A DNA stretch of 12,687 nt, taken from Spirogloea muscicola. Taxonomy: Eukaryota > Streptophyta > Zygnematophyceae > Spirogloeales > Spirogloeaceae. The notes under the pieces were generated by a model. That model made no database searches. It saw only the letters and a program-made list of their open reading frames with translations, and was not told the DNA's origin. How positions within the stretch are numbered: position 1 is the stretch's first letter; every line of letters starts with the position of its first letter. The stretch covers positions 835,912-848,598 of the forward strand of contig WELB01000029.1 in the NCBI GenBank assembly GCA_009602725.1, written 5' to 3'. The position numbers and the translations under genes are program-made. Of the stretch, positions 6,301-12,687 are shown piece after piece.

Positions 6301-8641
6301 ATGGCGCCGTTGTCGGGCACTAGAGTTTTCATGGCCAACCCTCATTTCAAAGAAGCAAATGGGGATACTGGAAGTGATGGCAATGGCTGTTGCGGAGCTC
6401 CTTCAGAGAGCCTCAGGTCTGCTGCTGCTGAATGCCTGGATGTAACTCTTCAGGCAGTGTCAGGTACTTCATCTTGCGACACAATTTTACAAACATTCTA
6501 CAAACATGCTCATGTTTAGGGTCAATACGGCCTTACCTCCTCCACCAAGTGCTTGCGTCATGCTAGCATCAAATTTTGGGCCCTGGCCTATTTTATCTTG
6601 CAAGATTTCGGGGCCGAAGCAAGCTCCTTACCCAGCAATGCAAGCAATTAATGATGGTTGAAGAAGAGCAAGTACCAGATATTGGAAATCATGCAGTGTT
6701 TGGATTACCTTCATAAAGATGAACCTATTCAAGTCGGTGGTGCTGAAGAGCAACAAGTGACATATTGTCCCATTGGCGTCACCTTAATGCAGGGCCCTGG
6801 CGCCTGAGCCGGCTCGCCAGCCATGCCCAGGCCTTCCTGACGGCCATCTTTTACAACATCAGCGCTGGCAGCTGCAGCAGCGGCCCAGCTGATGATGGCT
6901 GGGACGGTGCTTCAGGGAGCATCGCCAGGCCTCATGTTCCCATGCACCCTGCTGACCTTCTGCTGGTTAGTAAGCCCACCCTTTTTTTGATTTTCACTAG
7001 TCAGTAGCTTGCACAGTCTGCCACCTGGGCTCTCACCTTTAGCGCCTAAACTTTGGATCTAGGATCTTGGCTTCTATCAAAGAAGTCATACAGGGTCGGA
7101 GGGTCATTTGCATTTTCGACTCATGCAGCTGCAATATCATGACAATTACTGAACTTGCAATGACTGTACTACCATCCTCGATAACAAGTCGTACTAGAGG
7201 CAGGCTATCAGACCAGAATAATAGGATGTTAGACATGCATATTAAGCATGGCCCTGCATGGGGGGGGGGGGTTTGTGGGTTTGACATTTAAGCTTCGTTG
7301 CACTTTTGCAGTACGTCAAGGTCATGACGACCATAATATCCAGGGCAGCCATTTTCCCTATGATGGCTGCACACGTGGCGTTTGCGGTGCACACCCCTTG
7401 GATAATCTTCAACTGTGGCCCCAGCCGCAGGGCTCGAGTAATCCTGTGCAGTGTTGACCCAGCATCAGTGGACCTTTTTGTGGCTTGCTGCAAGCTGCTG
7501 ACTGCAGCTGTGCACCACAGGCTGCGGTAAGAAGCCCCGACTAGCTGATGCCCACCTGTCGCTAACTCCTGCTAGGGGCTTTCCACCTTTTTGACGGGGT
7601 TGCAGTCTGTACTTCGGGATCTGCCAGAAAGTAAGGTCGCATTGTGCTAATAAATCTTGGAAGTCAATTCCACTGCCCAGGTTGAAGGTCAAGGCCATTA
7701 TCCATTTATCTAATTGGGTCGTCGAACTCGGCTCGGCAGGGAGGTCCGGCGGCTTGCAGCAATGCTCACCTCGTCAACTAAGGCACTCTTGCTTTGCCTG
7801 GGGGCGCCCAACCGCCTGGCCGAGAGGCTGGAACCGTCGCCCTTCGCAAACGAGGGTGCTGACGTTGCTGTACATTGTGCCAACTGGCTGAGGCGCGTCT
7901 ACGAAGCAGTGAGGCGCTTTGCCTATGGATCATCAAGGCAGTTGCACTAGCTGCTATCATAAGCATTAGGGAAATGCTTATGATTGCTTGCTCTTATGCA
8001 GCTTGGCAGCATATGCATACTCACTGCTGAATGCTGAATGCTGAATGCTCACAGTGTAATTTGTTCGGCACTTGACTGCATCACTTTTAGGACTAATACT
8101 CTAGCTCCTGTTAACAGGTTACAGATCAGAAGGTCACGCTTGGGAAGTACTGCGTGCACTTGCTTGCAGATTACATCTCCCTCTCGTGCGCCCACTTCGG
8201 CTCGGGTCTTCCAAGGTGCGCTAGCGAGGACAATGAGAATTGTTGGCTGGCTGGTCAAAGTGTTGGCTGGATTTTGACCATCGTTGTGAGCATAAATTGG
8301 AAACGAGTGAGATGTCGGCCTTTGCCTCTGGATGGCGTGATGAGGGCTGCTGCAAAAGTTCTGCAGGAATGTGGAGGGGAGCCTGAAGGCCGGAGCATTT
8401 GCTCTCATGGATGCCTGCAAGCCCCACGAGCTGCAGCAGCTTTACACAGCGCTCGGTGGCGGTAGGAGTCTTTGCTTGCTATTGCTTAGCATTGTCTTCG
8501 GCCACAATTGGGCGACCACCTGGAGCTCTGACATTTACGTGGCCGTGTGTGCTTGCTGGCGCAGAGGGCCTTAGGAGGGACGCGCTCCTTCAGCTTAAGG
8601 GTGAGTACGATCGCCGCCACAAATACTCTGGCAAGGTTTAG
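1..8641 (+). CDS. URB2: Urb2/Npa2-family nucleolar pre-rRNA processing protein (5'-partial, 13 exons)
   Basis: Urb2/Npa2 proteins act in the nucleolus in early 60S pre-ribosomes and are needed for 27S/25S rRNA maturation; that role is known from the family, not shown here. The spliced frame gives 1805 residues in the window, comparable to the large plant homologues, with the N-terminus missing. Family-like segments in order: GLFLSFHIGGYAAS (exon 2), LLSELLELEYRVIEPH (exon 3), IRQVHKGVCGLATALR across the exon 3/4 junction, LDLF-like VDPASVDLFVACCKLL (exon 9), CANWLRRVYEAV (exon 10), GKYCVHLLADYI (exon 11), LKAGAFALMDACKPHELQQL (exon 12) and the terminal LKGEYDRRHKYSGKV followed by TAG. The C-terminal block is the most conserved part of the family and carries the call. 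Two charged, low-complexity tracts (about residues 189-223 and 1217-1242) look like lineage-specific insertions. Intron phases in order are 1,2,0,0,2,2,1,0,2,0,2,1. Uncertain points are intron 1 and the exon 6/7 junction. Confidence 0.85.
363..426 (+). repeat. Degenerate telomere-type array, TTTAGGG orientation
   Basis: About nine consecutive, mostly 7-nt units with G triplets or doublets spaced by seven: TTAGGG, TTAAGGG, TTCAGGG, TTCACGG, TTTGGGG, TATATGGG, TTTATGG, TATAGGA, TTTTGGA. The period matches the plant/chlorophyte telomere unit, and decay increases toward the 3' end. Confidence 0.7.
621..657 (-). repeat. Telomere-like patch, CCCTAAA orientation
   Basis: One perfect CCCTAAA at 621-627, followed by CCCATCG, GCCTAAAT and CAAACCC. 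It is the reverse complement of the 363-426 array type and lies in the same intron. Confidence 0.5.
690..1488 (+). CDS. URB2: Urb2-like gene, exon 2
   Basis: This continuous frame contains ARMLAAVEGILERGLFLSF followed by HIGGYAAS, resembling the LFHP-HI-GFLS signature of Urb2 N-terminal regions. It continues through a highly charged tract (DDDRSDHDFEERRKEEGARK) and WSYHRLLFEAV. The acceptor is GGCGGCCAG|CT, which has a weak pyrimidine tract. The donor is GGCAGG|GTGAAG (phase 2), immediately before an in-frame TGA. The ATG at 740 is internal in this model, because the frame is open upstream to 659. Confidence 0.75.
1489..2047 (+). other. Urb2-like gene, intron 2
   Basis: This is the longest intron, 559 nt with the proximal acceptor. 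It holds a telomere-like CCCTAAA patch (1666-1722) and the first copy of an ~84-bp tandem duplication. A 77-codon frame at 1772-2005 lies inside. I do not call it an exon because direct exon 2 to exon 3 splicing is already in phase. Confidence 0.6.
1666..1722 (-). repeat. Telomere-like patch / telo-box pair, CCCTAAA orientation
   Basis: Two perfect CCCTAAA units (1669-1675, 1692-1698), each inside AAACCCTAAA, with degenerate CCCTTTA, AACCCTA and TCCTAAA between and after them. AAACCCTAA is the plant telo-box, known from ribosomal-protein and nucleolar gene regulatory regions. A role here is inference. Confidence 0.6.
1901..2068 (+). repeat. Tandem duplication of ~84 bp spanning a splice acceptor
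   Basis: Unit 1 begins at 1901 (81 bp) and unit 2 at 1982 (about 87 bp). Both start GCGCCTGCTGAT and contain GCGGAGCTCATCCT (1925 and 2012), then a TTCATTGCT...CAG acceptor and GCGAAGC. The six-base length difference lies in one indel, and both unit lengths are multiples of three. Confidence 0.85.
2048..2336 (+). CDS. URB2: Urb2-like gene, exon 3
   Basis: It encodes a basic/polar stretch and then LLSELLELEYRVIEPHAAAL, which is Urb2-like. The donor CGGCAG|GTGAGA is strong and phase 0. The acceptor I prefer is TTGCTTTCGGCAG|C (AG at 2046-2047), the proximal choice that fits the phase-2 end of exon 2. An upstream duplicate acceptor ending at 1960 is equally in phase and would add 29 residues (see findings). 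Confidence 0.7.
2564..3652 (+). CDS. URB2: Urb2-like gene, exon 4
   Basis: This is the largest uninterrupted exon at 363 codons. The acceptor CACTGCCATTGCAG|GTC is phase 0 and continues exon 3 as IRQ|VHKGVCGLATALR. The donor is TTGAG|GTGCTC (phase 0), giving NLANIE|ALREAFAAAY with exon 5. An alternative donor, TGCAA|GTGAAG at 3664, is phase 2 and does not fit exon 5. The sequence is helical and Leu/Ala-rich throughout, consistent with the alpha-solenoid character expected of this family. Confidence 0.85.
3653..3969 (+). other. Urb2-like gene, intron 4
   Basis: 317 nt. The only structure I see is an 8-bp inverted repeat, AGCTAGTA (3668-3675) with TACTAGCT (3692-3699), just downstream of the donor. 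No coding signal is evident. Confidence 0.7.
3970..4316 (+). CDS. URB2: Urb2-like gene, exon 5
   Basis: The acceptor is CATACTGCAG|GCG. The exon begins ALREAFAAAYTQELEKATRA, which resembles plant Urb2 sequences. It ends VVGRVER at GAGCG|GTACGG (phase 2), rejoining exon 6 as RVER|LLTLLLLQ. Confidence 0.85.
4491..5558 (+). CDS. URB2: Urb2-like gene, exon 6 (3' end uncertain)
   Basis: The acceptor is ACTTGTGCAG|G (phase 2). The exon codes for LLTLLLLQDPAQHSQALSAL onward and includes a highly acidic segment (residues about 1217-1242, ELLDEREEEKSEEEVNDE) that may be a disordered insertion. The same frame stays open to a TAA at 5644-5646, so the exon must end before it. My proposed donor is AAGCT|GTGGGC. 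GAAG|GTCAGC (exon end 5581) and TCA|GTAGCC (exon end 5601) are alternatives. Confidence 0.7.
5799..6463 (+). CDS. URB2: Urb2-like gene, exon 7 (5' end uncertain)
   Basis: The frame is clear from about 5799 (MAAAYHLILAMRGTG, then LLGACQYLEAVFTTFHGG) to the donor GTGTCAG|GTACTT (phase 1). The proposed acceptor GTTCTGTAG|C at 5798 matches the phase of the proposed exon 6 donor. The frame is open further upstream to 5647, so an earlier acceptor is possible. Confidence 0.7.
6464..6792 (+). other. Urb2-like gene, intron 7
   Basis: 329 nt, AT-richer than the flanking exons, with a single TTTAGGG at 6515-6521 that could be chance. No RNA gene or repeat was recognised. Confidence 0.7.
6793..6965 (+). 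CDS. URB2: Urb2-like gene, exon 8
   Basis: The acceptor is CCTTAATGCAG|GG (phase 1). The exon encodes PWRLSRLASHAQAFLTAIFY and ends PMHPADLLL at CTGCTG|GTTAGT (phase 0). A stronger-looking GTAAGC four bases downstream is phase 1 and does not fit exon 9. Confidence 0.75.
6966..7311 (+). other. Urb2-like gene, intron 8
   Basis: 346 nt. It carries an uninterrupted run of 12 G (7260-7271) about 40 nt before the CACTTTTGCAG acceptor. Nothing else stands out. Confidence 0.75.
7312..7526 (+). CDS. URB2: Urb2-like gene, exon 9
   Basis: The acceptor is CACTTTTGCAG|TAC (phase 0) and the donor GGCTGCG|GTAAGA (phase 2). VDPASVDLFVACCKLLTAAV matches the family pattern just before the conserved C-terminal domain. 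Confidence 0.85.
7740..7908 (+). CDS. URB2: Urb2-like gene, exon 10 (C-terminal Urb2 domain)
   Basis: The acceptor is GCTCGGCAG|G (phase 2) and the donor GAAGCA|GTGAGG (phase 0). CANWLRRVYEAV corresponds to the conserved Urb2 segment of the pattern CA-x-LRRIYEE. Confidence 0.88.
7956..7984 (+). repeat. Perfect 12-bp hairpin in intron 10
   Basis: ATCATAAGCATT (7956-7967) and AATGCTTATGAT (7973-7984) are exact reverse complements around a 5-nt AGGGA loop. It lies 48 nt after the donor of the 209-nt intron 7909-8117. Confidence 0.8.
8026..8046 (+). repeat. (GCTGAAT)x3 minisatellite
   Basis: Three exact 7-bp copies in tandem, within intron 10 of the Urb2-like gene. Likely a slippage repeat. Confidence 0.9.
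8118..8215 (+). CDS. URB2: Urb2-like gene, exon 11 (C-terminal Urb2 domain)
   Basis: The acceptor is CTGTTAACAG|GTT (phase 0) and the donor TTCCAAG|GTGCGC (phase 2). It encodes VTDQKVTLGKYCVHLLADYI, the conserved helix after the LRRVYE segment. Confidence 0.85.
8367..8461 (+). CDS. URB2: Urb2-like gene, exon 12 (C-terminal Urb2 domain)
   Basis: The acceptor is GTTCTGCAG|G (phase 2) and the donor GGTGGCG|GTAGGA (phase 1). LKAGAFALMDACKPHELQQL is the most diagnostic Urb2 stretch in the window (family pattern LRPGVYALIDAC). Confidence 0.92.
8565..8641 (+). CDS. URB2: Urb2-like gene, last exon and stop
   Basis: The acceptor is CTGGCGCAG|AG (phase 1). It gives GGEGLRRDALLQLKGEYDRR then HKYSGKV and TAG at 8639-8641. 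Ending on GKV is typical of plant Urb2 proteins, so this is the true C-terminus. A strong but apparently unused donor-like GTGAGTACG sits inside the exon at 8601-8609. Confidence 0.92.
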
Positions 8642-10055
8642 CAGCTATTGCTAAGCCAAAGCCTTCTCAAGTGGGTGCCAAACGGGTCAAGCTCCTCTGG
8701 CCCCTTCAAGTTTTGTTCATTCTTTGTATTGGGCTAGCCGATCACAGCCATCGCCCTCTACTGGAAGAGTCTTTTTTCTGTGTGTCGACTCGTGATTACT
8801 GAGCGGGTCAGCTTAGCAGCAGGTGATGCACATTTGTCTATGTGCTTGCCTTTGTACTTGGCCACACAGGCCCTCCATCTCGTATTATACACTCAAATTT
8901 TTCCAGTCTACTTGTACGGATTACCTGTGCTCCTGCCATCAGACTTCTGCTTGCCTTTCACTCGTTCATATTGGGCCAGAGCCCTGCTTCCGTCCTTTCA
9001 TGCATCTAGGCTGCTGAGCAGGGTTATGGTAACTGACTGATGCCCTTTGCAAGGAGCTGTGATGCAAGCAAGAGTGGCAGCTGTGGGGCAAAGGACATAG
9101 TGTATTCTGATACTGATAATCAGCTTCCGTTTTGTAGTATTCTAGCATAATCAAGGGGCTATCGTGGTGAAACTGTGCATCTTTACGTGGAAGCATGGCA
9201 GAAGTGGTACATCTATACATAGAAGCATGCAAACCGCCATTTCAAGTCCTGAGACCAAAAACAAGCCTGCAGATCAAGTGTGGCCTGGAAAATACACATA
9301 AGTAATAATGAACACATGGTTAGCACAGTCCTGTGCCGCGCTTGAAGCGCAGGTGGCAACCACGCAAAAGCTTTTTGGCCGGATGACAAAGAACCTGCTA
9401 CGATATTGAGGGCTCGAACTTCAGCTCGACCTCGAGCTGACACTGTGTCAACTTCTTGCTCACTCTTGTTGGCGTTGGCACCATCAAGCAAAGTGGCAGC
9501 AGCTCGGATGCATGCCCCTGCAGCTGCTGTGCTGCTCTGCAGCCTCTGCTCCACTCTATCCTACAAAGCAAGCCATCTACTTGGTCTACTTCTGTCCTGA
9601 CTCCTGCACAGGGCCTGATGAGGGGCCAAATTGCTGCTGTGACGGGCGAGCTTATGCACTTAGGATGGGGCATAACAAGCTGCTGAGATGCCAGTCCTGG
9701 AGATGAGGTCTGCTAACCATCAGCAGCTGCTCAGGCAACTGTGACCACAGCTTGATGGCTCGTCACCTTCCAGCTGGTGCAGGTATGTGTATAGATGAAC
9801 CTGGTCATGAGACCTTCTTATAGAGGCCCAAAGCCCAAGCCCAGGGCAGGCACCCGGTGCTTTGACAGGCCAAGTGTCAAACGTCTGGTCGAGCCTGTTC
9901 AGCGCGACTGCTGCTTTGTTCCTGCGATGCAGACCCTGCGCAGCCAAGTTCATACACTGTGAGTCCCTGAAGGATGGCCTGACCACACTGGACCTCACAT
10001 GCAGCTTGAGGACAGGCAGCAACCTAGCGAAGGCCACAAGCAACCACTTGTGTTT
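8642..10055. other. Convergent intergenic region, presumed 3' UTRs
   Basis: These 1414 bases lie between the stop codons of two convergent genes. The open frames here (up to about 110 codons, for example 9720-10043 and 9213-9554 on the - strand) resemble nothing I know, lack family motifs and show no splice partners. I found no AATAAA, or chlorophyte TGTAA in the appropriate orientation, so I cannot place poly(A) sites. The only structure noted is a 20-nt near-palindrome at 9421-9440. Confidence 0.6.
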
Positions 10056-10283
10056 CTAGAGTATGGAGGACAAGGTGGTTGCAGCAAGTTCAACCATGGG
10101 TAAGCAACAACCCTCTGAGGCGCCACCTTCGACTGTGTTGCCTGAGATGTCCAGCTTGCAGAGTGGGCAGGAGGAGTTTATTCTGAGCCACGTATCAACA
10201 CAGCTGCTGTGGAAGTGGTGCTCGCATGGCAACTCCTTGAGCTCCACTCCATCGCAGTACCTTCCCAAGCAGATGCAGCAGAC
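10056..10283 (-). CDS. RING E3 gene, last exon: RING-H2 domain and stop
   Basis: The acceptor is GCTTGCACAG|GTC. It encodes VCCICLGRYCDGVELKELPC then EHHFHSSCVDTWLRINSSCP and LCK, a complete RING-H2 with all eight zinc ligands. A 32-residue tail runs from LDISGNTVEGG to TLSSIL, and the TAG stop is at 10056-10058. Confidence 0.95.
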   Translation of the reverse strand, partial: VCCICLGRYCDGVELKELPCEHHFHSSCVDTWLRINSSCPLCKLDISGNTVEGGASEGCCLPMVELAATTLSSIL

Positions 10284-12687
10284 CTGTGCAAGCAGCAATG
10301 ACTCCTCAGATGAAATCCAAATCATCCAATGTGTACGAATTTCCGAGTGTTCTCATTGAATACGCACCCATGATCAGGGTTGTAAGACTATCGCCCTTTG
10401 ACTAACACGCAGAGCTTGATGAAGCCTGACTACTGCAAAGTGCGGCAACTCGGGACATCAAGAGACATGCTACATGGTGGACTACGCAAAGTATACTCAA
10501 GATGACAATCCATCGGTGTGACACCGCCCTTTGCATATCTGACGTTGTACATTTGGTTCATCTATGTTGGACTGGCAAACTTAGAGCGGGATCTAAATGA
10601 AGACGACGTTGCGCTTCAATAGCATTTCGTCAGAAAGGGAGGCGCAAAGGAGTCAGCAGGGAGTCTCACAGCATCTTCGGCTGAGACGCGGCGCTCATCA
10701 AGCGTCCCCTGAGCCAGAAGGCCGCCCTCTCCAACGCCCTCAGTATCGGATTCTCCACCTTCCTCTTTGAAGCTATCTTTGTGTGCTCCGTGTGACCTAA
10801 ATTTGTACTTCTGAAGGGAGCTGATTGCCTCAGGCGATGCCCCCTTGCCGTGCATTGGCTCATCCGAGAAGCCAAGGAGCATAATGATGACGGGAAGGCA
10901 GCAGCAGATTGTGGCACAGACTATAAATGGCATGGCATAGCTTATGCAGCTGAGTGTCAAGTACGAAACACAGAGCCTGCATCATCGGGACCACTGGATG
11001 TTACTCACGAGCTTACCACTCCCAGACCCATCCATGTACGCTACTGACAACTATGATATGGAGGTGTTAGGGCGCAGCCTTGTCAGCACTGTCTCTCTTG
11101 CACACTGTTGCATGACACATTACTGTGACATGCAGGCAGCCCTCAATCACATACCAGTACAAGCTTGGCGCTTCGTGGTAGGCGGAGTCGTCTCCAAATA
11201 CCCACACATTGCCAACAACAAACCAGACTGCAAAAAAGCCGTCCAAAGCGATTTTGAACCGCTCCACGACAAGCATCATCCTGCAGGAGGAATGGAACGT
11301 TCTTATTTTTGCAAGACCTGGTCATGCTTCGAAAAAGAGGCTCCCTGCTGGCACAATGGCCAGGTCACATGATACGGACAAGACAAGCACAAAGATGAAC
11401 CAATTCACGTGTAACTTGATGAAGCCATGAGGAACAGCTCAAGCTTCAAAGCTGCTCAAAGCACTAGCAACCGCTTCCTTGCTGCGCGTGCATGCTATAG
11501 CAGAATGTCCAGGGTTCATGACATCATCCACTTACCGTTGCTCGTTGTACTGCGCAACCATCCAATTCCAGAAGGTTCTTCCAGGCAAGGAGCGCCTTGC
11601 TTGCAGTCTGCTGTTGTGCAGACTGATTGGTAGTGATTCACCGGCAGACGTGGACCGAATCTGTGGTATGGTAGCAATCATAAATTGATCAGAGCTAGGA
11701 GTTGCCGGCGCAGGTATCATGCCACTTCTCGCCGTCCTCTCAGACCTGCGAGCACAAGGGAACGTAATGAGGTAGCCAGTGACAAGCTTCACATATAGCT
11801 GGTTACTATTGTAGAAGCATATGGAAGTCGATAAGAGGGAGTTGGATCCTCCCAAGACCTTCTCATGGAAGCAGCAGTTTCAACTGGGAAACCTGGCATG
11901 ACTACTCTGCTCAAAGAGGCCATCCTTTAGTACATCTTCACATGGTAAAGGTTACATTAAGACGCTTCAACAGATTGCACACACATCTTGCGACCCGGCA
12001 GTGAAGCTGGCACCTTGATTGGCCTGAAGAAGGGGAGCGACTATGTCCGGACTGGCCATGCACACGAACGTAGCGATGCGTGTATCGCCAGAAGAGCAAC
12101 GGGATGGTTGCCATGCATCCAGCAGCGTAACCGATAATCCAGAGGCGGAGCGGAGGCTCGGGCTTCTCCTTCTGGGAGAGGACGAGCACGAGGCACGCTG
12201 CCAGAATCTGGCTAAGCGTGAAGACCAGCTCGATCGACACCCAGAGGCCGGTGTTGAAGGGATTGGTCCTCAGACGCTGGCCGGCCTCGACGGCGCTGCC
12301 CGTGGGGGACTGGTCTCCTGCAGAGCCCTGCGAGGTCGGCGAGGATGGGAACGTCGGCGACGACGTCAGGGACAGCGGCGACGGCACGGGGAGGCTCCTC
12401 GGAGGCTCCTCGACGCGGATAGCCATCTGACGTGACTGGCCATGGCCGTCCCGGGCCGGCGGCGGCGTTCGGTCCGGAGCTTCCTCGGCGGCTGGACGCC
12501 TGGGGCCGACGGCTTCGGCCTGCCTGGGCGCCTGCAGCTGCCCCCGCAAATGCTCGGCGGAGGCGGCGCCGTCCGAGCCCTCCGGCGGCGCGCGCGTCGG
12601 GTGCATCTCGGGCGGGCGCGGCCGCGCCAGGTGGCCTAGCAGCGGCGACGCGTCGGCCGGCTGGTGGCCATGGCAGCGCAGCGGGGG
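10056..12687 (-). CDS. Multi-pass membrane RING-H2 E3 ubiquitin ligase (plant At4g11680/At1g12760-like), possibly 5'-partial
   Basis: It probably transfers ubiquitin from an E2 to membrane-associated substrates; that follows from the RING class, and substrates are unknown. Five exons join in phase (2,2,2,0) to give 487 residues from the ATG at 12604-12606. Order: Pro/Ser-rich N-terminus (1-118); membrane segments at about 121-144, 153-173 (PLRLWIIGYAAGCM) and 279-296; a long hydrophobic stretch 311-346 with a cysteine cluster (ATICCCLPVIIMLL); a GAS...KYKFR linker; an acidic loop; SAEDA then the RING. RING ligands are C414, C417, C432, H434, H437, C440, C451, C454, spaced C-x2-C-x14-C-x-H-x2-H-x2-C-x10-C-x2-C, with W444 and P452 as expected for E2 binding. 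This domain order matches the Arabidopsis family closely. The frame has no stop between 12606 and the window edge, so the start may lie outside. It converges on the Urb2-like gene. Confidence 0.9.
10284..10669 (-). other. RING E3 gene, intron 4
   Basis: 386 nt between the SAEDA exon and the RING exon. No repeat, RNA gene or additional exon was seen. Confidence 0.85.
10670..10976 (-). CDS. RING E3 gene, exon 4
   Basis: The acceptor is CGATGATGCAG|G (phase 2), giving SLYW|LCVSYLTL. It carries the hydrophobic stretch with ICCCLP, then GASPEAISSLQKYKFR and an acidic loop. The donor GATGCT|GTGAGA (phase 0) leaves SAEDA directly before the RING, as in plant homologues (xPEDAECCICL). Confidence 0.92.
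11155..11280 (-). CDS. RING E3 gene, exon 3
   Basis: 126 nt, phase 2 at both ends. The acceptor is TTCCTCCTGCAG|G and the donor TACTG|GTATGT. It encodes VVERFKIALDGFFAVWFVVG then NVWVFGDDS and APSLYW, corresponding to the family's FSFIWWIIGFYWV...SPxLYWL segment. Confidence 0.9.
11536..11745 (-). CDS. RING E3 gene, exon 2
   Basis: 210 nt, phase 2 at both ends. The acceptor TTGTGCTCGCAG|G and donor CAACG|GTAAGT are both strong. It encodes SERTARSGMIPAPATPSSDQ and on to VAQYNEQR, a hydrophilic loop between membrane segments 2 and 3. It has no recognisable domain, and the homologous loop is variable in plants. Confidence 0.75.
12014..12687 (-). CDS. RING E3 gene, exon 1 (open to window edge)
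   Basis: It codes for the disordered N-terminus and the first two membrane segments (LWVSIELVFTLSQILAACLV; PLRLWIIGYAAG). The donor on the minus strand is ATCAAG|GTGCCA (phase 2). The first in-window ATG is 12604-12606. Upstream codons to the edge are free of stops and include D-A-S-P-L-L at 12637-12654. Confidence 0.8.

Noticed and set aside
9411-9425. GGCTCGAACTT resembling a tRNA B box
   Set aside because: Several mismatches, no A box at suitable distance, and no cloverleaf could be drawn.
9213-10059. Open frames of 60-113 codons between the two genes
   Set aside because: No motifs, no similarity I recognise, overlapping on both strands, and no supporting splice or start context.
1-12687. 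Mobile elements, viral genes, CRISPR arrays or a defence cluster
   Set aside because: No transposase, integrase, reverse transcriptase, capsid or spacer-repeat pattern is visible. Both genes are housekeeping-type eukaryotic genes.

Overview
This is eukaryotic nuclear DNA, most likely from a green alga (Chlorophyta) or a close relative in the green-plant lineage. Both genes are split by short GT-AG introns of about 100-560 nt. The membrane RING protein belongs to a family I know from land plants. Two introns carry degenerate plant-type telomere repeats (TTTAGGG/CCCTAAA). Nothing looks bacterial: there are no operons, rRNA or tRNA genes, CRISPR arrays or insertion sequences.

The window holds two convergent (tail-to-tail) genes. 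From the left edge to 8641 on the + strand lies a large gene for an Urb2/Npa2-family nucleolar pre-rRNA-processing protein. It starts outside the window. I place 13 coding exons by reading-frame and splice-phase continuity: 1-334, 690-1488, 2048-2336, 2564-3652, 3970-4316, 4491-about 5558, about 5799-6463, 6793-6965, 7312-7526, 7740-7908, 8118-8215, 8367-8461 and 8565-8641. Together they encode 1805 residues plus a stop. All junctions are phase-compatible. The weak points are the exon 6/7 junction, where an in-frame TAA at 5644-5646 must be removed, and the first intron.

Bases 8642-10055 hold no supportable gene and should contain the two 3' UTRs. From the right edge to 10056 on the - strand lies a gene for a multi-pass membrane RING-H2 E3 ubiquitin ligase with five visible exons: 12687/12606-12014, 11745-11536, 11280-11155, 10976-10670 and 10283-10056. 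They encode 487 residues from the first ATG in the window, but the frame stays open to the window edge, so the true start may lie outside.

The two products have no evident joint function: one acts in 60S ribosome assembly, the other in membrane-associated ubiquitination. I found no new multi-gene system. The points most worth checking are an ~84-bp tandem duplication that doubles a splice acceptor in frame, telomere-like arrays in the introns of a ribosome-biogenesis gene, frame-neutral cassette exons that would change the topology of the RING protein, and the in-frame TAA.
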